Notes under the pieces: model-generated
The model's input: only the letters and a program-made list of their open reading frames with translations
Databases searched by the model: none
Told to the model about the DNA's origin: nothing
Shown here: in pieces, positions 54,897-64,000 of the stretch
Layout: each line of letters starts with the position of its first letter
Position numbering within the stretch: the first letter of the stretch is position 1
Assembly: GCA_039566865.1 (NCBI GenBank)
Contig: CM076945.1
Location: forward strand, 5,755,501-5,819,500
DNA: 64,000 bases
Reading direction: 5' to 3'
From: Aurelia coerulea
Taxonomy: Eukaryota > Cnidaria > Scyphozoa > Semaeostomeae > Ulmaridae
Made by a program: the position numbers and the translations under genes

Positions 54897-56330
54897 GCAA
54901 TTTTAAGACTCAGTTAATCATTGTCAGTTCATTTTGTACTTTCTTGGACTGCAAGGCTTTCTTTTCCCCAGGTGGTACCTCAAATAGTATATGATTTTCT
55001 CATTTGGCCATAGATCAACACTGGTATTTTGAAGCAAAAATAGTTTTGATGTTTTAGAAGTAATAGAGTAGCTTTCATCATTTCTTTTTAATTAGCTCAT
55101 AATGTCAATTATCTGCTTCCATCTGCATTAATCAGCCTCTTCAATAATATTCAAACAACTTGATACATGATGGCAATACACAAAGTGGTCCCTTTTCAAT
55201 TCTGTGTCAAATAACAGGTTTTGTATTATGCCTCAAATGAAAACAAGTCTTGCGGGTATATGATACACAACAGTTGGCCATAACAATTCTTCAAAAGTTC
55301 ATCTGGTAACAGTTTGTATCCAAGTTAAAAAGTCACAAGGTGTGAAGAATGGTCACAGGCAATGCTGATCCAATGCTTTTTGGTCTGTGTAAGAATGTGC
55401 ATCCAGCAGTTATCTTATGCTGCCTTGGTCTTCGAATGTCAATGGTTAAAGAAGCAAATACTGATCCAATGCTGTGCAAACAGTTACAGGAATATGAACA
55501 GTTAATACGCAGATAGTGATCCAATGCTGTGTTAATCTTTACATGTGCTGTCACAAATTAATAAGTTACCTTTCATTTCTGCAACAAAATATAAATGAGA
55601 TATTAAGCTTTTGTGTATGAGATATATATGTGCATGGTCATATGGCAACATTAAAGGGGCCTTTGCAATGAGCATGGTTTGTGAATACACCACTTGTGGT
55701 CTTTTCGTTGTCACCATTTTACAGTCCACAAAAATGACCACCAATAAAAAGATGGCACATGGTGGTATGGTGGTTGAAAAGGCTGATTTAAGTACCTGAG
55801 TAGATAACAGAAATATACTGACAAAAGAATTTGGGCTAAAGGAGGGGAAAAATTAATCAAGAAGCCAATCAAAATTTTTTCAGGTGCAAAGAATCATGGT
55901 TGAAAGATCCTTTCAATTATCTTTTTTTGCAATCCTCCCTTGTGATTTTTTATGCAATGGGAAATTATCTCCTCTGTTCTGAAACAATCCTCCATAGCAC
56001 CTTTATGCACCAAATATTTGCAGTTTTCAAAGCAAAAAGAAAACTACTGTTCTATAAAGTGCAACAATACTCGACTAAAAGATGAATTCTTACCTTTTCT
56101 AATCAAATGCATAAACCCTGAGTTAGGATTGTGAATAATAGATACCAAGTACCCATCTGATAAGAAAACTGCATGATTGTTATCTGTGAAAAATGTTCAA
56201 GTGCTGTATCATCTTGGGTATTACTAAAGAAAGAGACTTGACCAGGACTTGACAAATGTTTCCAAAAGTAATTGAGCATACTGAATGACCAGATTCGCTT
56301 AATTTGCTGTTTGTTTCAGTTGGTTTTGAA
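54897..56330. other. No gene recognised; imperfect GATCCAATGCTGTG repeats
   Basis: GATCCAATGCT occurs at about 55368, 55462 and 55521, spaced 60-95 bp apart. No coding support. Confidence 0.4.
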
Positions 56331-56374
56331 TGGTTTTGAAGTAGTCTAGCTTTTGTTGCCACAATATATGCAAT

Positions 56375-56515
56375 TCACTGTTTTTAACCACAATGGGTAA
56401 TTCACTTTTTCTTTCCACAATGGGAAAGTTACCTGATATATTTGCTTTTGTTGCTACAACTGCCAATACCACAATGGGTTTAAACGTTTTATTTGTTGCC
56501 ACAAAGGGCAGGTCA
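56375..56515. repeat. Degenerate CCACAATGGG repeats, inverted relative to 53359
   Basis: CCACAATGGG appears at about 56389, 56417 and 56469, and a variant CCACAAAGGGC at 56499. Together with 53359-53458 this may mark the two ends of a larger element of about 3.2 kb. Confidence 0.5.
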
Positions 56516-57079
56516 TTGCTGTTTACTTGTGAAAGCGTAAGAAACGCTTAGGCCTTCGTTGGTGAAATCTTCCTACCACTTCTGGAACCTATCCGCTGCA
56601 CGACACAGCAGAGAGGATAAAAAGAAATCCTCCCATATTCACTATGAAATGAGATTTTAAAAATGTTTGATACGTACCAGAGTCAGTGAAAATACCCTTC
56701 TTTTTCTCGCAATGGACGTGAGCCAACTTCGTGCATCTTTGGGGTTTGCGGTATCGGGGGTAAATTTTGTGCGGTGTTGCGGCAGTTGCGGTAATGACGT
56801 AGAAAAAACTTGCGGTATTGCGGTATCGAGCTTTTACAGCGCGGTATGCGGTATTGAACGAAAATAAACATCCAAACTTCATGTAATGCCACTTTCCAGT
56901 CGAGGAACAAAAAAGCATCTTCGAGACGAATTGATAGAGGAAAGAAAAACAAAGGAGAGGGAAGTCCCTTATCCCTCTCTCCTTGTGCCTGCTCCACCTG
57001 CTCAACCTTGAAAAGGTACCTGCGGAGGAGAGCACGCAACATTTTTATCTAAAGAAAAAGAATCAAAGTATTTGCACGA

Positions 57080-58003
57080 ATCAAAGCTTTAGATGTGGGA
57101 AAATCACCCTATTTTCAAATCAGGCAATCCGGCAATGTTGGACAACTATACGCCTATCACGGTAATTCCTGCTCTATCAAAAGTTATCTGATCATTTATA
57201 ATCAACTGTCCCAGTATCTTGAATCGAACGGCCTGTTGTGCCCACATCAGTTTCGGTTTAGACAAGGGAGATCTACGCAACATGCAGGTACCTTACTGTC
57301 AGAAAAGGTTAGACAGAGCGTTGGAAAAGGGCTACTTTGTGGTGCTGTCTATATTGACCTCCGTAAAGCCTTCGACACAGTACGTGTCATGCAACCTTGC
57401 TGGAAAAATTACCAAGTTATGGCATAGATGATGTGGAATCATTACAATGGATAGATGATTATCTCTTTAATAGGAAACAATAAGAAATCTTTGATAACAC
57501 CAGCTCATGCGAAGAAAACGTTACATGTGGTGTACCACAAGGACCCATCCTGGGGTCCCTTCTCTTTGGGCTGATAATCAACGACATCCATATTCCGCTC
57601 AATGATGCTGGCATATGCCGACGATACTGTTTATATTGTGCAAGAAAGAACTCGTATGAAATAGAACATTTACTTAAACAGTGAACTGCAAAAAGTTGCA
57701 GACTGGCTTGATGAAAATAACTTGTTCATTAACTTGAAAAAGGTAAAACTGAATTTGTGCTATATGGATCACATCAAAAGTTGTCAAAACAGCCAAACGT
57801 GGACATCAAAATCTACAATCAAACTATTCATGGGACAAAATAATACAAGTACCGTGGTGTAGATTTGGATAACCATATGAACCTACATCGACATTTGGAA
57901 AATGTGTACAAAAATGCGTCAGCCAGAGTGAACTTTTTATCTCGTAATCGCAAAAAAGTCAGCCCTTATGTAGCAGAATCGATATTCAAAACAATGATAT
58001 GTT
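57080..58003 (+). pseudogene. Non-LTR reverse transcriptase remnant with several frameshifts
   Basis: It reads YLESNGLLCPHQFRFRQGRS and AVYIDLRKAFDTV (finger and palm motif A), then CGVPQGPILGSLLFGL and YADDTVYIVQ (catalytic YADD) in changing frames, then LADWLDENNLFINLKK and VDLDNHMNLHRHLENVYKNA. All parts are in the right order over about 920 bp. Inactive. Confidence 0.85.
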
Positions 58004-58006
58004 CTA

Positions 58007-58636
58007 CCGGGTGAACCAGAAAAAAGTTCCCACTTTTGAAAATTCATAGGATCAAGAGTACTAGATGGATTGGAATGAATCAATATTTGCTTGACAGCCA
58101 AAAGATCGAAGTATTTTTGTGATTTTTCTCGCCTTGTTATAAGCACTGGAAAAATAGTTATATCAAATTTAGAAAAAATTTGTGGTTGCAAAATGAATGA
58201 AAAAAGCCTAAAATACGTGATCAAATTATAAAGGACTACAACATAGAAAAAGCAATTTCTCATGGGTGAGAGATATCGTTTATCATCTGCACATTTGATT
58301 AATGTAATTATTGCTCTTAACAGAAGGTGAAGTGCTCGTGTGTATTGTTCTGGGTTAGGAGAGTCCTTACGATTTGATCAAGTGTTTTAGGCCCCTTTTC
58401 AGTCATTTTGAAAACATGAAACTTTTGTAAAGTTGAATTTACCCATATTTGCAGTGCCTGTAAGAAGACGAGAAAAATCACAAAAATACTTTGATCTTTT
58501 GAATTTTAATTAGAATTTGAATCATTCAAGTCCATGCAAAACGTGTTGTGCTACGAATTTTCTGGACTTTCAGAGGAGAAGACTTGGAGCAAGTCCACGA
58601 ATTTTCGAAAGTGGGAACTCTTTCTGGCTCACCCGG
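58007..58636. mobile_element. Mariner-type element, CCGGGTGAACCAG ends
   Basis: CCGGGTGAACCAGAAAAAAG and CTTTCTGGCTCACCCGG ends flanked by TA. A second inner inverted copy of AAAATCACAAAAATACTT lies near 58110 and 58475. It sits at the end of the LINE remnant. Confidence 0.75.
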
Positions 58637-58939
58637 TATATATTCATAATTTCTGCCGTCAACGCAGTTTTACTGAAAGCACATCAATGAAACTTTTCCC
58701 GTCGTTCTCACGTCACATTTTGGCCTGTAAAACATCTAACTACGATTTAATAGACGAAACTACAAATTTTGATGAAGGAAGGTGGATTTAGGTCGGAAGT
58801 AAACTGCTACAGACCGGTATACTGTATTAAGAGCGCTGTTTTTAATTTTCTAGCGTTTGCGGTATTTTGCTATTTTTTGGTGCGGTATTGCGGTATTTGG
58901 TGTCTTTTTCGTGCGGTATTGCGGTATTGGGACCCCTGT

Positions 58940-61639
58940 AGTAACTTCTCCTGGAGCATTTCTGCTCTTGTTAATACACCACATTATATGCACTCTACTA
59001 TGAATTAGTGACTGTTATCTGCCTGCTCTGTCTGATGCTTCGCCATCCATCGTTGTCGTTCTACCATGGCATGAAATCATATCAATGCTGGATGGGATAT
59101 GTGTGTGACACATACATACCCCAAAGGCCAAGCCAAGTCTCTACTACTGTGGTTTCAGGTTGATAGTATTATTAATCCACACTATTTTCAATTTCATTGA
59201 AATATTCAAGATTACTCCATCAAATAACATCAGATGGGATGAAATCTTCAGTAAAAGCCTTCTTTCGTTGCTTTCAGACAATTGCCTCAATCAGTTGTGA
59301 AAAATTCTGAAAAATTTTGCTCGGTCATTTTCGAATGACCTCGTTTTCGCCCTAAAGGGCGCGAAACTAAACTTGTTGTTGTTGTTGTTATGTTGTTGTA
59401 AATCTTGAAAACTGGAGAGATGGCAAAATTACGAATGGCGAAAGCGAAAGATAGCAATGCCACACACCAGGGAGGGTATGTCTCCGCTTTTATTGTATCG
59501 TAAGTTCTAATTATGCCATAACTGAACAGGATTTTTGCTGTCACACTCACACAAAAGGGGAAGTATGTAAATTATTAGGCCTCCCCTACTAGCTATAGCC
59601 TATAAGCCTTGGGCGTTACCTCAACCTCAGAGATTTCTTTGGCTGCCAGATCTTGCCTCATTATTAATTAAGCAAACAGAGAGGCGAGAGCTCAATAATT
59701 GTTGTCAAAACGGTATAACAGATGGTTATTATCTTGATCAGCAAGCATGGTGAATCCCTCTCCATCTCATCAAGCTTATTCATGAAAGGCACACTACTGA
59801 TGATGATTTCTTGTGCAGTTTTTGTACATACATGGAATAATCTTGCAGGATGCTGTGTTTCTTGTGATATTTAGACATTAAGATATGCAGTAAAGCACTA
59901 AAGTAAACATTAATCAAGCAAATAGAAAAAACGAATACAGCACAGTGTTGACCAAAGTGGCCCACTGATTAAGCTCTGCATTTGCTCATAATTATGTTAT
60001 TGTATATAGATTGGGATATACCTGTTGACCCAAGAATTTTGCTATTTTGTTCTATGTATGTATGTATTTTTTAGAATTTGGCCTTGTTATGAATTAAAAA
60101 TTTGATGTAACATGAATTTAGGAAAAATAATCAGTTTAATTACAAGTGTATAATATAAAAGTTAAAAATTGAACCTAAAAATACCCCCAGTTTAAAATGG
60201 CAGGGATAAGCATTAAAAGATCAGTGCAACCTTGTTTCCATAATGGTCCCTCATAATGGTCCATAATAGTTTGGCTCCAGCACATTACTTTTTGTACAGA
60301 ACACATTTGTAGAGCTTCTACACAGTTTGAATTAGGAAGAAAGGTTTTTTCATGTGAAATATGTTGTAGGTGCGGGATTACAGGAATTCCACAATTTTTG
60401 GTATTTCATCATAAAAGTTACCCCAGTTTTGGGTGGTCTTTTCAAAATATTCTCCCCGGTTTTGGGTACTCTTGCCTAGATGACCTACTCAAGTCCCCGT
60501 CCCCGGTTTTGGGTAGCTTCACCCCCGGGATTGGGACCCCCCCGAAGTACCCCTCCTACATATGGTATCAATTATTTTCAATCCTGAAAGCTATCTGGTT
60601 TTTCTTCTGTTTCAGGAATGAAAGATAATCTGTTAACAAGTGAAATTCCTGTAAACATCAGCATTGGATTGTGACATCTTGTAAAAGCAAAAGGTAGCAT
60701 TATATTCTTCAAGTAACCTTCATTGAAAACAAAGCATTGCAGCATGGATAATTGAAAAAGTTAGAGCCAAACATTGTGGATTTTATACTGTCTCCATTAA
60801 ATGGAGTGAAGCATTGAACAATTTTTTCAATGGTGATGCAGCTGTTACTTATTGTTGCTGCTGTGATCAAAACATTTTATGTTACACTCTATTGAATCAA
60901 ACATAAAACATTTCGTTATGATGATTTACCTGTTTGATTATCATTGCTGATTCTGATTAATGCTGTTGGAAGTAAACCTTGAATGAAAGCTCATCATAAA
61001 GAAACAACAGAGCCATTGCTGCAAATATGACTATTTCCCTTTCAAAAGTTGATGTCAGGGTTGATCCGTGGCCAAATAACAGAGCATTCATATGAGGTAC
61101 CACCCAGAGCAGTGTGATGTTGTGAAGTCCAAAGGAACTTTGAACATGACTGATACTGTGTTTGACTGAAAATTGCAATTTAGTGCTTCAATTGAGGCCA
61201 ATGTTTTACTTGGTATGATCTATGCTGTAGCATGCTAAAGTGTCTAATGATTTGCAAACAGTTGTCATATTTGAATTGTTTTAAACTCACAATATTCGTT
61301 TCTCAAAGCACTGTGTTGGAAAAAGTCTGAGCTGCACTCACTTAACTTCGTTAACAGCTAGTTCAAGCAATATTTGCTTGCAGACTCGTCGACCATGAAG
61401 GATGATTATCGTGTGATCGTAGCATTTGACGCGCTTTTCAATCCAACACTGCGCAAACAGCCTGCAGAACCGCAGAGCCGCTAGCGGCATTTTGTGTCCA
61501 ATCAAAATCCGAGTTGTTCACAAAACTTTCTTTGTGAGTTGATTGATCAATCACTTTCATCCAAATGAGGCTGGACAAGCGTTTCGAATTTGTTGCGCAG
61601 ACTCTACACTTTAGGATGTATAGTTGAATCTGCACGCAG
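58940..61639. other. No gene recognised; decayed MITE near 60395-60560
   Basis: Around 60395-60560 subrepeats CCCCGGTTTTGGGTA occur at least four times and end in ACCCCCGGGATTGGG, like the core of the CCCGGG-ended MITE group. Elsewhere nothing beyond short GTTGTT runs near 59372. Confidence 0.45.
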
Positions 61640-61647
61640 GCTAATAC

Positions 61648-62372
61648 CCCGGGGGGGGGGGGTACTTGACTTTCAAGTGCACACCAAGAAAAAATAATTT
61701 CACCCGGCTTTAGAAACTTTCCCTCGAAATGATACTCTGGCTGTAGAAAAAATCGGCGAAAAGCATACCCCAAAACTTAAAGATCAGCGAAAAGCATACC
61801 CTTAAACGTAAAACTTCGTCGAAAAGCAATGAAATAACACTTTTGACAACCGGCTTTTTGAAAAATTGCCTTCTTTTGATACCCGGCATTAAAAAAAAAG
61901 AGGCGAAAACGATACCCGGGAGGAGTGCACACGGGGGGGGGGGGGGTTCTTCCATAGTAAAGGTACCTGGGGATGTGCCGCGAGCAAGGGTATACTTTTT
62001 CGTGCTTCTAGTCTAGCCAAGGGTATCCTTTTTTGCAATTTTGGCCTGCAACGGTCTAGGCAAGGGTATCATTTTTGACAATATTGGTCTAGCGAACGGT
62101 CATGACATCATATTTGGCACAAATTTTTACAATATTGGTCGAGAAAATGGTCAAAATTGGTCTAGCCAAGGGTACCATTTTCGTAAAAATTGGTTAAAAC
62201 AATGGTCAAATTGGTCTAGCCAAGGGTACCATTTTTGTAAAAATTAGTCTAGCCAACGGTACCCTTTTGAAGATGCTCGCGGCAGACCCCTACCCAAAAT
62301 TTGGCCAAGAACCCCCCCCGTGGGAGTGCACATCGCGTCAAAAAAATATACTAAGTACCCCCCCCCCCGGGG
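61648..62372. mobile_element. hAT-type MITE with CCCGGGG ends, host of a nested MITE
   Basis: CCCGGGGGGGGG and CCCCCCCGGGG ends with perfect 8-bp duplication GCTAATAC (61640-61647, 62373-62380). Internal subrepeats contain GAAAAGCATACCC and GATACCCGG. It is interrupted by 61930-62322. Confidence 0.85.
61930..62322. mobile_element. hAT-type MITE with CACGGGG ends, nested
   Basis: CACGGGGGGG and CCCCCCCGTG ends with perfect 8-bp duplication GGAGTGCA (61922-61929, 62323-62330). Core of GGTCTAGCCAAGGGTACC subrepeats about 30 bp long. Sister of 52545-52878. Confidence 0.85.
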
Positions 62373-62380
62373 GCTAATAC

Positions 62381-62954
62381 CCTACAGATAAGTTTGAAAA
62401 TGCAATTATGGCAGCAGGATGTACAAACCTATACTCATGCACAGTATAATTCTAATATAATCGGCCTTACCCCACCCGCAATTCTTACACTGGAATTAAA
62501 AGAATTAGAAAATTGGTCCTGGGGGACATTGGAGGCGACTGCACCCTGCTCCCATCCGGCGCTTCTTGCTCAGCGGGAAGATTCCTTTACCATTATCTCA
62601 GTTGAAAGAATTAAATAGCTAACAAGGATAAGGGGGGGGGGGTCGATGCATGTAAAGGGTGGTCTGAACTGATCCTACGTTTTTTAGTAGGATTCAGCCG
62701 AATGTTTATTTTCATCTGCAAAGTGCAACTATTGAAACCTTGACACTATGGGGAGAAAAGGAGATCCTCTTCGCTAAAATACCGGTGCATTATATTGCCC
62801 ATATTTGGACAAGAAGAAACAAACCTGACACAGCAGCAGTCCACGAAAACATCAATACAACAAAGAGGATCTTTCGGATGCATGATTCTGTTTTTATTTG
62901 ATTTGTTCTATACACCATTTTCCCTGCATGAAAAATCCACGAGTTAGCAAATAA
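62381..62954. other. No feature recognised
   Basis: A 74-codon frame at 62394-62618 has no recognised domain. Nothing else. Confidence 0.35.
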
Positions 62955-63110
62955 TTAACCCTATTCTACATGGGGAGGGGGCAAAAAGGCCCCCCCCAAC
63001 CATACTTCCTGTAATTAATCTTAAACTAACCATGATAAAACACTGGAACTTGAGGGACTTTTAACCCTATCCAGACTGGGGGGGGGGGCTCATTCGGCCC
63101 CCCCACATAC
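62955..63110. mobile_element. Two left ends of TTAA-type family C elements
   Basis: TTAACCCTATTCTACATGGGG at 62955 and TTAACCCTATCCAGACTGGG at 63061 are each followed by a G-tract, a few bases and a C-tract, as in the elements at 33159 and 35206. Right ends were not found before the window ends. Confidence 0.55.
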
Positions 63111-64000
63111 TTAACTGAGCACTGCTCCAAATTGGTTAAACGAACCAGGAAATGGTTTTTTGACTTTTAGTTTCTATCCTTTTGAAGTGTGATTTTGTGT
63201 GAAATTTTGAAAAAAAATTCAGGGGGGTGGGGGGTGGCTGTTTTTTCAGAGTGGTTGGGGCCAACTTTTAGGTAAGCTGCTTATGGATGTAATTCCAGAT
63301 CACCTCATAATTCTTTGATAGTATCCTTTTTACTTTCTATACTTATAATATATAAGGTCTCTTTAATTTTTTCCAGGAACAATAGACCAATTATGTGTCA
63401 CGTGACCTCATCTATGACGTCATCTTTAAGAAAATGGCAAAAATTAGTTAGCGGTCTTTCTGCAAGGATATTTCGACCCCAAATGTTTTAAATCGGCAAT
63501 AAATAGATTAAAGCTGATCAACAGGGTTGTTTCAACCTAAGCTATGTAATTTTGCTTGAATTTTGTGCACCATTGGTCGCAAATGGTATAAGATTCCCCG
63601 GGGGTATTCTCTCATAGTACTACTAACGATCAGTTTTCATGCATATCTTGAGAATCTGTTTTACAGTGAGAATTGTTTGACTTGAAAGTGTTTAGTTTGT
63701 CAAGATATTATCAAAATTTCACCAAATTACTATCCTCAACCCCCTATTTCCCCCTTCCTTCTTCCTTCCAACTCATTTGCTTACTACTGGGAAAAAATGC
63801 TGATGTCAGCATTTTTTGCAATAATCAAAACAAAAGTTTCAAAAGGAAAAATGAAGTATGCAACGAACACTTATCATTGAAGTAGCTTTCATTGTAATAT
63901 GTGGAGAAATTCTCTATTATGGCTGCATTTGTCATTTTTCGGAAGAACAAGAATTTCAATGTCTCTGTCCGCCATCTTGGATTTGCGAAAATCAAATATT
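63111..64000. other. Probable interior of a family C element, no gene
   Basis: TGTCACGTGACCTCATCTATG and TGACGTCATC near 63397 resemble TCACGTGATTGGTTG and TGACGTCAT in the element at 35206. No coding region recognised. Confidence 0.35.

Larger units (their letters stand above)
56740..58937. mobile_element. Composite region bounded by GCGGTATTGCGGTAT repeats
   Basis: TTTGCGGTATCGGGG near 56747 and TTGCGGTATTGGGACCCC near 58922, with several internal GCGGTATTGCGGTAT words at each end, suggest one element of about 2.2 kb. It contains LINE remnants and a mariner-type insertion. The words run in the same direction at both sides, so it is not a simple inverted-repeat element. Confidence 0.4.

Noticed and set aside
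56589..57042. Long overlapping frames of 119 and 148 codons on the minus strand
   Set aside because: They overlap GCGGTATTGCGGTAT repeats and a LINE remnant, disagree with each other in frame and show no domain.
61438..61773. 111-codon minus-strand frame as a gene
   Set aside because: It crosses the border of the MITE at 61648 and its target duplication, so it is not a conserved unit.
52438..62247. Frames with repeated GLAKGIIF / NIGLANGHD words
   Set aside because: They are the 30-bp GTCTAGCCAAGGGTA subrepeats of two related MITEs, not repeat proteins.

Overview
The window is animal (metazoan) nuclear DNA, AT-rich, with spliced genes, long introns and a dense load of DNA transposons. No bacterial operons, phage genes or CRISPR arrays are visible. 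The cbEGF repertoire, the mobile-element mix (hAT, piggyBac, Tc1/mariner, PIF/Harbinger and Mutator-like relics, a tRNA-type SINE, CR1/jockey-like LINE fragments) and the gene density would fit a cnidarian such as a coral or sea anemone. That assignment is inference; no diagnostic locus was seen.

Layout. 1-3796: three near-identical 1.30-1.31 kb tandem copies, each carrying a 549-bp hAT-type MITE; a fourth, inverted copy lies at 50166-51410 inside a Mutator-like transposon relic. 5263-8157 (+): the last three exons of a small single-RRM protein resembling mitochondrial SLIRP, with introns that carry MITE fragments. 8160-13700: intergenic DNA with several MITEs and a degenerate telomere-like patch. 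13713-46505 (-): one very long gene for a secreted or GPI-anchored multi-EGF protein. Its 3' terminal exon holds five EGF domains, a Thr/Pro stalk and a hydrophobic C-terminal tail. Upstream of it lie 25 intact exons of one cbEGF domain each, all in symmetric phase 1-1, plus one half-domain exon and at least nine dead or fragmentary EGF exons. The 5' end with the signal peptide was not found and may lie outside the window. 46506-64000: no convincing host gene, except perhaps one unrecognised exon (52918-53142). This part holds a Mutator-like relic, a 1.18-kb hAT element with a transposase C-terminal remnant, LINE remnants and nested MITEs.

How it fits together. The EGF gene grew by tandem duplication of an exon-plus-intron unit of about 300-307 bp, and then by larger block duplications (34.97-37.2 kb versus 43.84-45.4 kb; 15.6-17.8 kb versus 28.1-30.2 kb). 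Transposons then entered the introns and sometimes the exons. Because every unit exon is phase 1-1, loss or skipping of an exon keeps the reading frame, which may explain how dead exons can sit among intact ones. Paralogous introns act as built-in empty sites, so many insertions can be dated relative to the duplications and their target-site duplications read directly.
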